Shown: positions 16,780 to 25,943 of the stretch, piece by piece | How positions within the stretch are numbered: the stretch's first letter is position 1 | How the letters are laid out: each line of letters opens with the position of its first letter | Origin: Rudanella lutea DSM 19387 | Lineage (GTDB): Bacteria; Bacteroidota; Bacteroidia; Cytophagales; Spirosomataceae | Length of the DNA stretch: 64,000 nt | Direction of reading: 5' to 3' | Assembly: GCF_000383955.1 (NCBI RefSeq) | Contig: NZ_KB913013.1 | Coordinates: 3,243,694-3,307,693, forward strand | Position numbers and translations under genes: made by a program | The notes under the pieces: generated by a model | Database searches by the model: none | What the model saw: the letters and a program-made list of their open reading frames with translations, nothing else | What the model was told of the DNA's origin: nothing

Positions 16780-18591
16780 TTAAAAAATGTACTTATTCTC
16801 GGCAAGCATGGCCTCCGCAATCCGCCGACGGGCGTTTTTGAGGTTCATCGGCTCAATTTTCGTGAATCGCTTCAGACCCATCAGCATCACGCGCAGTTCA
16901 TCGCCCTCAGCAAACGAGGTGATGGCTGCCCGGCCGGCGTTGTTGATCTTCTCAACGGCCTCATGCAGGTAAACCAGCGCCATTTCTTTTTGTAACGAAA
17001 CAGCCGCTTCACCCTTAACGCCAATCAGTTTTTCAACACGCAACAGAACGGATTCTGCCGCGTAAATTTCGATAACCATATCGGCAAGGCTCATCAGGAT
17101 TTCCTGCTCTTCCGAAAGCTTGGTCATGAACTTCTGAACAGCGGCACCGGCTACCATCAGTACCGATTTCTTGAGGTTGCGCAACACCTTTTTCTCGGCT
17201 ATGAACAGGCCCTCCTCTTCGTCGCTGCTGAAATCAGGAATCGACATGATTTCTTTGCCAACGGCCATGGCGGGACCCATCAGGTCGAGTTCGCCTTTCA
17301 TAGCCCGCTTCAAAATCATATCAACTACGAGCATCCGGTTGATCTCGTTGGTACCTTCAAAAATTCGATTGATACGCGCATCCCGGTAGGCCCGATCCAT
17401 GGGGGCGTCGGCTGAGTAGCCCATACCGCCATACACCTGTACCCCCTCGTCAACTACGTAGTCGAGGGCTTCAGAGCCGTGTACTTTCATGATGGCACAC
17501 TCAATCGCAAACTGTTCCAATGCTTTCAGTTTGGCCTGTGCATCGTTCATACCCTGCTCTTTCAGATCTTCGATCATGTCGTCGATGTTCTGACCGGCGC
17601 GGTACGAAGCCGTTTCGGAAGTGTACACCTTGATGGCCATTTCGGCCAGTTTGTGCTTAATGGCACCAAACTGAGCAATGGGCGTGTTGAATTGCTTACG
17701 CTCGTTAGCGTACCGAACCGCGTTGTTGATTACCTCTTTCGAGCCACCTACCGTAGCGGCACCAAGCTTGATACGGCCGATGTTCAGAATGTTAACCGCG
17801 ATTTTGAAGCCGTTTCCGCGCTCCGAAAGCAGGTTCTCAACGGGTACTTTGCAGTCGTTGAAGAAGATCTGACGGGTGTCAGATCCCTTGATACCCATTT
17901 TGTGCTCAGGCTCGTTCATCGTGATGCCCTCGTGCGAGCGCTCTACAATAAATGCCGACAGGTTCTTATCAGTTTGGCCACCTTCCTCAATTTTAGCAAA
18001 AACGATATACACGTCAGCAAAACCGCCGTTGGTAATCCACATTTTCTGGCCATTCAGAATATAGTGTTTACCGTCTTCGCTCAATTTGGCTTTGGTTTTG
18101 CCCGAATTTGCATCCGATCCCGAATCGGGCTCCGTAAGGCAGTAAGCGGCTTTCCACTCACCGGTTGCCAGTTTGGGCAGGTATTTAGCTTTCTGCTCGT
18201 CGTTGCCATAATACACAATGGGCAGCGTACCAATACCCGTATGTGCCGACAGGGCTACCGAAAAGGAGTGACCGGCTCCGGTTGTCTCGGCCACCAGCAT
18301 AGAGGTATTGAAGCTCATGCCAAAACCGCCATACTCTTCGGGTACGCCCGTACCCAACAGACCCAACTCGCCAGCTTTGTCCATCAGCGATGAAATAAGC
18401 TCGGGCGACTTGGCTGAATCTATCTCGTTAAGACGCGGCCAGATTTCACGTTCCAGAAACTCACGGCAGGTAGCCGCAATCATCTGCTGCTCTTCCGTAA
18501 ACTCTTCGGGAATAAATACCTGGTCGGCGCTTGTCTCTTTAATCAGAAATTCTCCGCCTTTGATCGACGCTTTGTTTTCCGTTGCAATCAT
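16780..18591 (-). CDS. acyl-CoA dehydrogenase, long form (VLCAD/ACAD9-like)
   Basis: A 603-residue flavoenzyme catalysing alpha,beta-dehydrogenation of acyl-CoA in beta-oxidation. Visible signatures are AYCLTEPDSGSDA and WITNGGFADVYIVFAK (FAD/substrate loops), GYSADAPMDRAYRDARI and the catalytic-glutamate segment IFEGTNEINRML. After about residue 430 there is an extra roughly 170-residue helical C-terminal domain, as in membrane-associated very-long-chain enzymes, so a long-chain substrate is likely. It diverges from a quinone oxidoreductase gene; the 115-base spacer holds two inverted copies of an operator-like palindrome, suggesting joint repression, perhaps by a TetR or MarR regulator responding to acyl-CoA (inference). 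Confidence 0.93.
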   Translation of the reverse strand: MIATENKASIKGGEFLIKETSADQVFIPEEFTEEQQMIAATCREFLEREIWPRLNEIDSAKSPELISSLMDKAGELGLLGTGVPEEYGGFGMSFNTSMLVAETTGAGHSFSVALSAHTGIGTLPIVYYGNDEQKAKYLPKLATGEWKAAYCLTEPDSGSDANSGKTKAKLSEDGKHYILNGQKMWITNGGFADVYIVFAKIEEGGQTDKNLSAFIVERSHEGITMNEPEHKMGIKGSDTRQIFFNDCKVPVENLLSERGNGFKIAVNILNIGRIKLGAATVGGSKEVINNAVRYANERKQFNTPIAQFGAIKHKLAEMAIKVYTSETASYRAGQNIDDMIEDLKEQGMNDAQAKLKALEQFAIECAIMKVHGSEALDYVVDEGVQVYGGMGYSADAPMDRAYRDARINRIFEGTNEINRMLVVDMILKRAMKGELDLMGPAMAVGKEIMSIPDFSSDEEEGLFIAEKKVLRNLKKSVLMVAGAAVQKFMTKLSEEQEILMSLADMVIEIYAAESVLLRVEKLIGVKGEAAVSLQKEMALVYLHEAVEKINNAGRAAITSFAEGDELRVMLMGLKRFTKIEPMNLKNARRRIAEAMLAENKYIF

Positions 18592-18603
18592 GTCGTTAAA
18601 TGT

Positions 18604-18663
18604 TATGCTTGCATACTAATTATGGTGCAAATAAAATACCTCTTAAAATAGTATGCAAGCATA
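18604..18663. promoter_or_regulatory. paired operator-like palindromes in a divergent promoter
   Basis: TATGCTTGCATACTA (18604-18618) recurs exactly in inverted orientation as TAGTATGCAAGCATA (18649-18663). Each copy contains a near-palindrome TATGC-N2-GCATA. Together they bracket about 30 bases of AT-rich DNA between the divergent acyl-CoA dehydrogenase and quinone oxidoreductase genes, a typical arrangement for a dimeric repressor controlling both promoters. Confidence 0.7.
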
Positions 18664-18706
18664 CAGTTAAATTATTTTATTGTGATGAAATTAGATTTTT
18701 AGACAA

Positions 18707-19696
18707 ATGAAAGCTGTTTTATGCCATCAATACGGGCTACCCGAAAGCCTTGTTGTTGAAGATATTAGCTGGCCGTCGGCTCCGAAAGGGAAGCTGGTGA
18801 TCGAGGTAAAGGCCTGTGGTGTCAATTTCCCAGACACGCTCATTATCGAGGGAAAGTACCAGTTTAAGCCACCTTTCCCATTTTCGCCGGGGGGCGAAGT
18901 TGCGGGTATCGTGCGGGAGGTAGGCGAAGGCGTTTCACACGTGAAACCCGGCGATTCGGTGTTTGCGCTCACGGGCTGGGGTGGTTTTGCCGAAGGGGTA
19001 GTAGCCGATGGTTACCGGACGTTTCCGATGCCGCAGGGGATGGATTTTCAAACGGCGGCTTCGCTCATGTACACATACGGAACCTCGTATCATGCCCTGA
19101 AAGACCGGGCAAACCTGCAATCAGGCCGTAGCGACGGGCCGGAAACCCTGCTGGTATTGGGAGCCGCAGGTGGTGTTGGCCTGGCGGCTGTATCGTTGGG
19201 TAAAATCATGGGAGCCCGGGTGATTGCTGCCGCTTCCACCGACGAGAAACTGGCCTTATGCCGAGAGTATGGTGCCACCGAAACGATCAATTACAAAACC
19301 GAAGACCTTCGGGAGCGGATCAAGGACATTACGGGCGGAAAAGGTGTCGACGTGGTGTACGATCCCGTCGGCGGTGATTTGGCCGAACCTGCCTTACGGT
19401 CGATGAACTGGCAGGGTCGGTATTTGGTGGTTGGATTTGCCGCCGGAGCCATACCCAGTTTGCCTTTCAACTTACCATTGCTCAAAGGGTGCTCGGTAGT
19501 GGGCGTGTTTTGGGGAGCCTTTGCCGAGAGGCAACCCAAAGACAATTTCAAAAACGTGAATGAATTGCTGGGATTCTGGCAAAGTGGACAGCTGAAACCC
19601 CATATTCAGGCTACCTACCCACTCGAAAAAGCGGCTGATGCACTCAACGAGATGCGTGGTCGGCGAGTGATGGGTAAGGTGCTGATTGTGCCCTAA
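18707..19696 (+). CDS. NADPH:quinone oxidoreductase family protein (zinc-free MDR)
   Basis: A 329-residue medium-chain dehydrogenase/reductase. It has the GroES-like N-terminal domain (VKACGVNFPDTLIIEGKYQ, PFSPGGEVAGIVREVG) and a Rossmann domain with LVLGAAGGVGLAAVSLG near residue 145 and GKGVDVVYDPVGGDL near 215. No zinc-binding cysteine set is present, as in the quinone reductase branch; related proteins also reduce enoyl or acryloyl compounds. Start is ATG 18707. Its placement opposite an acyl-CoA dehydrogenase, under shared operator palindromes, hints at a role in fatty-acid or acyl-CoA metabolism (inference). The last four bases overlap the stop end of the convergent PQQ dehydrogenase gene. 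Confidence 0.88.
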   Translation: MKAVLCHQYGLPESLVVEDISWPSAPKGKLVIEVKACGVNFPDTLIIEGKYQFKPPFPFSPGGEVAGIVREVGEGVSHVKPGDSVFALTGWGGFAEGVVADGYRTFPMPQGMDFQTAASLMYTYGTSYHALKDRANLQSGRSDGPETLLVLGAAGGVGLAAVSLGKIMGARVIAAASTDEKLALCREYGATETINYKTEDLRERIKDITGGKGVDVVYDPVGGDLAEPALRSMNWQGRYLVVGFAAGAIPSLPFNLPLLKGCSVVGVFWGAFAERQPKDNFKNVNELLGFWQSGQLKPHIQATYPLEKAADALNEMRGRRVMGKVLIVP

Positions 19697-21813
19697 GGAA
19701 GCGCAAACGCAATAAACTGGTTTCCTTTTTTGGTGCCCAGCTTACCCCCACCGCAGGCAATGACCACGTACTGTTTGCCTCCAACGGCATACGTGCAGGG
19801 CGTGGCATAGCCAGCGGCCGGGAGTTTGGTTTCCCAGAGTAGTTTACCCGTTTTTTTGTCATAGGCCCGGAACATCTCGTCTTTAGTGGCTGCAATAAAC
19901 AGTACCCCTCCGGCTGTAACTACAGGCCCGCCGTAGTTTTCGGTGCCGGTTGGCGGTATGCCTTTGGCTGTCAGCTCCTTGAACTCGCCCAGCGTATTTT
20001 TCCAGACCAGTTCGCCCGTGTTCAGGTTTATGGCGTTGAGTGTACCCCAGGGGGGCGAGATGGCTGGGTACCCTTTGCTATCCAGAAATTTGTTGTAACC
20101 CGTGGTTTTGTAGGGCAGTTGAGGAGGCTGAGCGCCTTTCGCCGTAGCTACCCCCGCCATCTCCTGCTTTTCGTCGCCAAACAGAAAGGCCACCAAGGCT
20201 TGTTTCTCTTCGGGTTTGAGGGTGGTGAAGCCCGGCATCATACCCTTGCCCTGACTAACAACCTGCATAACATATGCGCGGTCGCGTCGTTGGTTGATGT
20301 CGATCAGCGACGGAAAGCCGCTTTTAGGGTTGCCCTTACGCTCGGGCCCGTGACAGCTCGCACATTGGAGCGTGTATAGGCGGGCACCCGCGCTGAGGTG
20401 GGCTAGGGCGTCTTGTTTGGGGGCATCAATCATGGTGAGTACCCAGGCCATTTCGTTGGCATTGACGTACATGACACCCTCAGGGTCAACGGCAGCCCCG
20501 CCCCACTCGGCCCCTCCGTCGAAACCGGGAAAAATAAGGGTCCCCTGCTTGCTGGGTGGAGCCATGTAGCCTCTCTTAATCCGGCGAAATACGGTCAGTA
20601 AGGAGTCCCGGTCGGTTGTGTACGGATTCAGATCAGCTTCGGTCAGGGTTTGCCGGGCAAACGGAGCTGGCTTAAGGGGTTGGGGTTGCGTGGGCCATGT
20701 CGACTCGCCGGGCAAATCACTTTGCTCGACGGCCACTTCGGGGATGGGAAACAAAGGTTTGCCCGTAACCCGGTCAAAAACCAGCACATGCCCCGATTTG
20801 GTGGGCTGAGCTACCGCGTCGACGGTACGCGGACGACCGTCGGGGCCGGTTTGCCGGAGGGTTACGAGGTTTGGCGGAGCCGGAAAATCGCGGTCCCACA
20901 CGTCATGATGCACCATTTGGTAGTGCCAGAGTCGTTTGCCGGTGCGGGCGTTAAGCGCCAGCAGGCAGTTGGCAAATAGGTTCTGGCCTTTCCGGTTGCC
21001 ACCGTAAAAATCAAATGCCGCCGAACCCGTCGGTACAAACAGAATACCACGCTTGCGGTCAATGGCCATGCCAGCCCAGTTGTTGGCCCCACCTACTTCG
21101 GTATTTTTCCAGGCATCTTTGGGCCAGGTTTCATAGCCGTATTCGCCCGGATGGGGAATCGTGTGGAATACCCAGACCAGTTTACCCGTCCGAACGTCGA
21201 ATGCCTGAATATGCCCTGGTGCGGCATCAGAACCCTCCGAGAGTCGCATAGGCATCACAATCAGGTTTTCGAAAATGGTGCCGGGGGTGTTCGAGATTAC
21301 CGATTTTTCGGCGGCTTGTGCACCCAAACCGGCGCGTAAGCTCACGCGCCCGGCTTCACCAAAGCCGACAATGGGTTTTCCAGTACGAGCATCCAGGGCA
21401 TAGAGCCAGGGGCCAACCGTGTACAGAATACGCTCGTCGCCTTTGCCGTCGGTCCAGTAAGCAACACCCCGGCTGGTGCTATGCCAGGCTTTCAGGGGGT
21501 CGCCAAAACGCCACAGCTCGCGACCGGTGGCGGCATCGAGCGCAAAAGCCTGCACAGCGGCCGTTACGCCGTACAAAACGCCTTTAACCACAATAGGGCT
21601 TACCTGCATTTGCCCGCTATCGGGAGCACTATACGCCCAGGCTTGGGTAAGTTGGCCAACGTTGGTTGTGTTGATCTGATTGAGTGGCGAATAATGGTTT
21701 CTGTCGGGGCCGCCGAGATACTCAGGCCAGTCGGTATCGGCTGCCTGATAGGTTAAACCCACCAGTGATAAGCAGAGAATGGTAACGGCGAAGAGAAAAG
21801 AGACAGATTTCAT
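19693..21813 (-). CDS. PQQ-dependent dehydrogenase (quinoprotein) with internal cytochrome c domain
   Basis: A 706-residue exported protein: signal peptide in the first 24 residues, then an eight-bladed PQQ propeller beginning DWPEYLGGPDRNHYSPLNQI and including ALDAATGRELWRF and HTIPHPGEYGYETWP. A class I cytochrome c module is inserted between blades at about residues 470-550, with heme motif CASCH and probable distal Met in GKGMMPGF. The propeller then resumes to the C-terminus (GTLNAINLNTGELVWKN, CGGGKLGTKKGNQFIAF). It should oxidise a sugar or alcohol in the periplasm and pass electrons through its own heme; the substrate is unknown. It lies 88 bases downstream of the GMC gene on the same strand, so the two may be co-expressed. 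Confidence 0.88.
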   Translation of the reverse strand: MKSVSFLFAVTILCLSLVGLTYQAADTDWPEYLGGPDRNHYSPLNQINTTNVGQLTQAWAYSAPDSGQMQVSPIVVKGVLYGVTAAVQAFALDAATGRELWRFGDPLKAWHSTSRGVAYWTDGKGDERILYTVGPWLYALDARTGKPIVGFGEAGRVSLRAGLGAQAAEKSVISNTPGTIFENLIVMPMRLSEGSDAAPGHIQAFDVRTGKLVWVFHTIPHPGEYGYETWPKDAWKNTEVGGANNWAGMAIDRKRGILFVPTGSAAFDFYGGNRKGQNLFANCLLALNARTGKRLWHYQMVHHDVWDRDFPAPPNLVTLRQTGPDGRPRTVDAVAQPTKSGHVLVFDRVTGKPLFPIPEVAVEQSDLPGESTWPTQPQPLKPAPFARQTLTEADLNPYTTDRDSLLTVFRRIKRGYMAPPSKQGTLIFPGFDGGAEWGGAAVDPEGVMYVNANEMAWVLTMIDAPKQDALAHLSAGARLYTLQCASCHGPERKGNPKSGFPSLIDINQRRDRAYVMQVVSQGKGMMPGFTTLKPEEKQALVAFLFGDEKQEMAGVATAKGAQPPQLPYKTTGYNKFLDSKGYPAISPPWGTLNAINLNTGELVWKNTLGEFKELTAKGIPPTGTENYGGPVVTAGGVLFIAATKDEMFRAYDKKTGKLLWETKLPAAGYATPCTYAVGGKQYVVIACGGGKLGTKKGNQFIAFALP

Positions 21814-21901
21814 TAGCCCGGACAGGTTTAAGTAGCTACCAAATACAAAAAGAGGAAAGACCGGTTGATCTCTCCTCTTCGAAACGGCTAAGTCAATTTT
21901 C

Positions 21902-23620
21902 TTAGAACGACTTTTTCTTCATCTCCTGTACCGCAAACGCAGCTGCACGGGCCGTGAGGGCCATGTACGTCAGCGATGGGTTTACGCAGGATGCTGAAGT
22001 CATACAAGCGCCATCGGTGTTGAATACGTTCTTCACCGAGTGTAGTTGATTGTGCGCGTTCAGAACCGACGTTTTGGGATCGCGACCCATACGGGCAGTG
22101 CCCATTTCGTGGATACCAATACCGAGGTGTTTTGAGTTGTCGTTGTAAGGCGTGATGTTTTTCAGACCAGCCGACTCAAGCATTTCGGCGGCATCGTTCA
22201 TCATGTCGATACGCATTTTGCGCTCGTTTTCGCCATAAGCGGCATCGAATACGATCAAGGGTAGGCCCCACTTGTCTTTCTGATCGGGTGAGAGCGTCAT
22301 CCGGTTGTTCGGGTCGGGCAGTACTTCGCCAAAACCGCCGAGGCTCATCGACCACAGACCCGGCTGGGTCAGCGACTCTTTGAATTCGGCCCCAAAGCCA
22401 TCTGTACCGTTGCCTCGGTTCCAGCCTGCCCGGCCGGCACCACCCTGGTAGCCGAAGCCACGCAGATAATCGCGCTTGTCGTTGCCCCAGTTGCGGTAGC
22501 GAGGTACGTACACCCCATTGGCCCGACGACCGTAGTAGTATTTGTCTTCCATGCCCTCAAACGTACCGGCAGCACCGACGGCGAGGTGGTGGTCCATGAT
22601 GTTGCGGCCCAGCTGATCCGAATCGTTGCCCATTCCGTTGGGGAACCGGCTCGACTTTGAGTTCATCAGGATTGAGGTGCTGGCAAAGGCCGATGCGTTG
22701 AGGAAAATAACCCGGGCGAAGTACTCACGCACTTCTTTGGTATTCTGATCGATAACCCGAACGCCGGTGGCCAGACCCTTTTTCTCATCGTAAAGTACCT
22801 CCGAAACAATTGAATCGGGGCGGAGCGTCAAGCGGCCCGTTGCCACAGCTGCAGGGAGCGTAGCCGCCTGCGTACTAAAATACGCACCGTATGGGCAACC
22901 CCTCATACACTGATTCCGGTACTGGCAGGCTGCCCGGCCCAGAGCATAGTGGTGCGCCTGAGGTGAGGTCAGGTGAGCCGTCCGGCCAATTGTGATGGTA
23001 CGACCGGCAAACGCCTTCTCAACCCGCTTTTTCACTTCTTTCTCCACGCAGTTCAGTTCCATCGGGGCCAAAAACTGACCATCGGGAAGTACCGACAAAC
23101 CGTCTTTATTGCCCGAAACGCCGATGAACCGCTCTACATAATCGTACCAAGGCGCCAGGTCTTTGTAACGGATCGGCCAATCGACACCGACACCTTCTTT
23201 GGCGTTGGCCAGGAAGTCTTCTTCGTTCCAGCGGTAGCTCTGACGACCCCACATAAGCGACCGGCCACCCACGTGATAACCCCGGATCCAGTCCATGGGC
23301 CGCTTCTCGATGTAGGGGTTCTCCTTGTCGTTTTCGAAGTGGTGCCGCCATTCTTCGTTGGCGGTGTAACCCGTACGCATATTGGCCCAGTACTCTTCGG
23401 CTGCCTGCGTCGTAATCCGGCCCCGGTGCGGAAAATCCCAGGGGTTATTTGTTGCTGTTTTGTAGCCCTCAACGTGCTTAATGTCACGGCCACGCTCCAG
23501 CATCAATACCTTCAGGCCTTTCTGCGTCAGCTCTTTTGCTGCCCAGCCGCCCGAGATACCTGAACCTACCACGATAGCGTCGTAGGTCATGTCTTTTATC
23601 GCATCAATATTGAGATTCAT
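21902..23620 (-). CDS. GMC family oxidoreductase (gluconate 2-dehydrogenase large-subunit-like)
   Basis: A 572-residue flavoprotein. The FAD loop AIVVGSGISGGWAAKEL is at about 15-31; GGRSLMWGRQSYRW, a CMRGCPYGAYFSTQA Cys-containing segment and the C-terminal HEMGTARMGRDPKTSVLNAH and NPSLTYMALTARAA segments identify the GMC C-terminal domain. Such subunits oxidise sugars or sugar acids and pair with a small Tat-exported subunit 3, which is encoded immediately upstream. The large subunit itself lacks a signal peptide, consistent with being carried across folded with the small subunit. Start is ATG 23620. The whole gap to the upstream gene is filled by a heptad-repeat element. Confidence 0.9.
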   Translation of the reverse strand: MNLNIDAIKDMTYDAIVVGSGISGGWAAKELTQKGLKVLMLERGRDIKHVEGYKTATNNPWDFPHRGRITTQAAEEYWANMRTGYTANEEWRHHFENDKENPYIEKRPMDWIRGYHVGGRSLMWGRQSYRWNEEDFLANAKEGVGVDWPIRYKDLAPWYDYVERFIGVSGNKDGLSVLPDGQFLAPMELNCVEKEVKKRVEKAFAGRTITIGRTAHLTSPQAHHYALGRAACQYRNQCMRGCPYGAYFSTQAATLPAAVATGRLTLRPDSIVSEVLYDEKKGLATGVRVIDQNTKEVREYFARVIFLNASAFASTSILMNSKSSRFPNGMGNDSDQLGRNIMDHHLAVGAAGTFEGMEDKYYYGRRANGVYVPRYRNWGNDKRDYLRGFGYQGGAGRAGWNRGNGTDGFGAEFKESLTQPGLWSMSLGGFGEVLPDPNNRMTLSPDQKDKWGLPLIVFDAAYGENERKMRIDMMNDAAEMLESAGLKNITPYNDNSKHLGIGIHEMGTARMGRDPKTSVLNAHNQLHSVKNVFNTDGACMTSASCVNPSLTYMALTARAAAFAVQEMKKKSF

Positions 23621-23631
23621 CCTGTAATGAA

Positions 23632-23722
23632 GTTTACGGTTTACAGTTTACGGTTTTCGGTTCTGTTGATAAATTACAGTCAGCAGACCAACTGTAAACC
23701 AAAAACTGGACACTGAAAACTT
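23632..23722. repeat. heptad-repeat inverted element (copy A)
   Basis: Left arm reads in 7-base steps GTTTACG, GTTTACA, GTTTACG, GTTTTCG, GTTCTGT. The right arm reads CTGTAAA, CCAAAAA, CTGGACA, CTGAAAA, roughly the reverse complement. A short core separates them. It fills the gap between the small subunit stop and the GMC start and shares CAACTGTAAACC with copies at 50.0 and 53.5 kb. Confidence 0.65.
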
Positions 23723-23723
23723 G

Positions 23724-24353
23724 TTAAATTGCCCAGGCTTTTTGGCCGGGCTTGAGCGTAATGCAGCCTTCGTAACGGCCCGGTACCGGCACGTACTCCA
23801 GCGCCTGTGTACAGCCGATTTCCGACGTGAAGTAACCCATCAGGGTCAGGTCTTTCAGCATAGTGAAGAACGGCGTCACTTTGCGCTGCTCTTTCGGCAT
23901 CTGAACGTCCTGCTGGTTGTTACCACCCTGCACGGCCTTGGCCTGCTGCGCTTTCAGTTCTTTTGCTTCAGCCTCCAGTTTTTTCACAATTTCGATCCGC
24001 TGGTTTGCGTCGAGACCGACAAATGCTTTCCCGTAGGCATCCTGCGATAACTTGTTGGTACGCGCTAAGCCTTCCATAAACACTTTCTGATCGGGTTCAC
24101 GGTAGCAATCTTTCAGAACAATGTCGATGATCTCGTTTACCTTGGCTGCTTTAGCTCCCGGCGTTTTGGTGGTCGGGATGATCGTTTCGGCGAGTTCGGC
24201 GACCATAGCGTCCTGATCGGCGGAGAAAAGCAGGGGTTTGCCCGTGCTGGCGCGGAGGCTTGCCGAACGTTCGAGCGTGTCGGCCATTGCCGGGAGCGAC
24301 ATAGAGGCTCCGACGAAGGTGGCTACACGAAGAAGGGCGTCTCTTCTGTTCAT
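23724..24353 (-). CDS. gluconate 2-dehydrogenase subunit 3 family protein (Tat-type signal)
   Basis: A 209-residue protein starting MNRRDALLRVATFVGASMSLPAMA, a twin-arginine-like signal (NRRDALLR followed by a hydrophobic stretch and AMA cleavage site). The mature part has the family pattern AELAETIIPTTKTPGAKAAKV and a C-terminal LKDLTLMGYFTSEIGCTQALEYVPVPGRYEGC segment. Known members form the small subunit of membrane-bound or periplasmic GMC dehydrogenases and carry the partner through Tat export. It is the first gene of a likely unit with the GMC oxidoreductase and perhaps the PQQ enzyme. A TACATTTG -7 type element lies about 50 bases upstream. Confidence 0.88.
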   Translation of the reverse strand: MNRRDALLRVATFVGASMSLPAMADTLERSASLRASTGKPLLFSADQDAMVAELAETIIPTTKTPGAKAAKVNEIIDIVLKDCYREPDQKVFMEGLARTNKLSQDAYGKAFVGLDANQRIEIVKKLEAEAKELKAQQAKAVQGGNNQQDVQMPKEQRKVTPFFTMLKDLTLMGYFTSEIGCTQALEYVPVPGRYEGCITLKPGQKAWAI

Positions 24354-24400
24354 GATTCGTTAAATATTAACCGTTAGCTGATAAACGGATTCGGGGAGTA

Positions 24401-24408
24401 CAAATGTA
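24401..24408 (-). promoter_or_regulatory. Bacteroidota-type -7 element upstream of the dehydrogenase operon
   Basis: On the minus strand the sequence is TACATTTG, an exact TAnnTTTG match, about 48 bases before the ATG at 24353. No clean -33 TTTG is at the ideal distance, so support is moderate. The rest of the 186-base divergent gap shows nothing else. Confidence 0.45.
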
Positions 24409-24539
24409 TAAAAATCAGGGGTTCTGTTTGCAGGATTTAAAGGGTTTTGCTCGGATAATTCGTTGTTCCGGTAGCTCCGAAACGGGAAGCCGATTGTACG
24501 GCCCTAACTACGGAGGTGTTATTCCGGTTATGATAGGGT

Positions 24540-25943
24540 ATGCCCGTTACGAAAAACCCTATGAATCAGCTGGCTACCCTCCGCCAATTTCCGCAGTTTG
24601 CCGATGTTCCCGATGAGCAGTTGACGTGGTTTATCCAGCGGGCCGAGTTTCGGGCGTACGCTGAACAAACAACATTGCAGCCTGCTGGTGGCGATGTGGA
24701 CTTCCTGACCCTGGTGCTGAAAGGGCGAATCTGGATCGATGGCGGGGCTGACGAACTGGTTATCTACGACGCCCCCGGAATTTTGGGGGTACTCCCCTAC
24801 TCGCGGCTGCGGCAGGTAACTTTCCCGGTCATTGCCGATCCGGGGGCCGAAGCTCTGCACCTTCACCGCGACCATCTGCGCGACATGACCGGGCAGTGTT
24901 ACGAACTGACCGAGGTAATGGTTCGCCAAATGACCGACCGTGTGCGCGACTTTACCCGGCAGATTCAGCAGGAGGAAAAAATGGCGTCGTTGGGCCGCTT
25001 GTCGGCTGGGTTAGCCCATGAGTTGAACAACCCGGTTTCGGCTGTGGTGCGGGCTGCCGATACACTCAGCGAGCAAATGAACGCAACCCCTGAGCGGTTC
25101 AAATCGTTGATGGCTATTCAGTTGCCTGCCGAACCGGTTGAGCGCGTGGTTCAGGTTATGTTCCAGCGTTTGCAGCAGAAACCCCCTACCCTGACCATGC
25201 TGGAGCGCAATGCACTTGAAGATGAGCTGACCGATTGGCTCGACGACCGCAACGTGGCTGAATCAGGCGACCTGATTGACTCGCTCGTCCAATTTGGCTT
25301 TAGCCCGGCTGATCTGGACGAAATAGGCCGTCAAATTCCGTCCGAAAACCTGTCGGCAGTGCTTGGCTGGGTGGTAAACACGCTCGAAACCGAAAAATTA
25401 GTGCGCGACATCGGCGAGGCTTCCCGGCGGATTTCTGAGCTGGTGAAAAGTATTAAGTCGTACACCCACATGGATCGGGGCGAGGGCCGTGAAGATGTTC
25501 GGCTGGAGGAAGGAATCAGGAATACGCTGACGCTGCTCAATCATAAACTCCGGGCGAAACAAATTGCGGTTACGCTGGCCATACCCGACGATTTGCCGAC
25601 TATCTGCGGTTGGCCGGGTGAACTGAATCAGGTCTGGACTAACCTCATCGACAACGCCATTGATGCCATGCCCGAGGGTGGGCAGCTACAAATCAGCGCT
25701 GAACTCGATACCCGCGCCGACGGCTCTGCTTTTGTGTACACGCACGTTGCCGATACGGGGACGGGTATTCCCGACGAGATTCAGCCGAAAATTTTTGACC
25801 CATTTTTCACGACAAAAGCCATTGGGCAGGGCAGCGGGCTGGGGCTCGATATTGTACGTGGTATTGTTCGACATCATCGGGGGAGTATTAAAGTGGAATC
25901 CGAGCCCGGCCGGACCGAGTTTATTATTTGTTTACCAATTTAA
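24540..25943 (+). CDS. sensor histidine kinase with N-terminal cyclic-nucleotide-binding-like domain
   Basis: A 467-residue soluble kinase. Residues about 13-130 resemble a cNMP-binding jelly roll (LATLRQFPQFADVPDEQLTWF, GDVDFLTLVLKGRIWI, APGILGVLPYSRLRQVTFPVIA). A coiled linker leads to a HisKA motif LSAGLAHELNNPVSAVVRA with H160 as phospho-acceptor. The HATPase_c domain has N box NLIDNAIDAMPEGG, G1 DTGTGIP and G2 GQGSGLGLDIV. No membrane segment is seen, so it senses a cytosolic ligand. A second possible ATG is seven codons in. It is followed after 80 bases, occupied by an octamer-repeat hairpin, by the response regulator fused to a flavoenzyme, presumably its partner. Confidence 0.9.
   Translation: MPVTKNPMNQLATLRQFPQFADVPDEQLTWFIQRAEFRAYAEQTTLQPAGGDVDFLTLVLKGRIWIDGGADELVIYDAPGILGVLPYSRLRQVTFPVIADPGAEALHLHRDHLRDMTGQCYELTEVMVRQMTDRVRDFTRQIQQEEKMASLGRLSAGLAHELNNPVSAVVRAADTLSEQMNATPERFKSLMAIQLPAEPVERVVQVMFQRLQQKPPTLTMLERNALEDELTDWLDDRNVAESGDLIDSLVQFGFSPADLDEIGRQIPSENLSAVLGWVVNTLETEKLVRDIGEASRRISELVKSIKSYTHMDRGEGREDVRLEEGIRNTLTLLNHKLRAKQIAVTLAIPDDLPTICGWPGELNQVWTNLIDNAIDAMPEGGQLQISAELDTRADGSAFVYTHVADTGTGIPDEIQPKIFDPFFTTKAIGQGSGLGLDIVRGIVRHHRGSIKVESEPGRTEFIICLPI

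Noticed and set aside
17479-18393. 304-codon plus-strand frame opposite the acyl-CoA dehydrogenase
   Set aside because: No recognisable protein features and fully overlaps a clear enzyme gene.
18933-18948. TTTCACACGTGAAACC, a second parS-like sequence
   Set aside because: Three mismatches to the consensus and inside a coding region; not enough to call.
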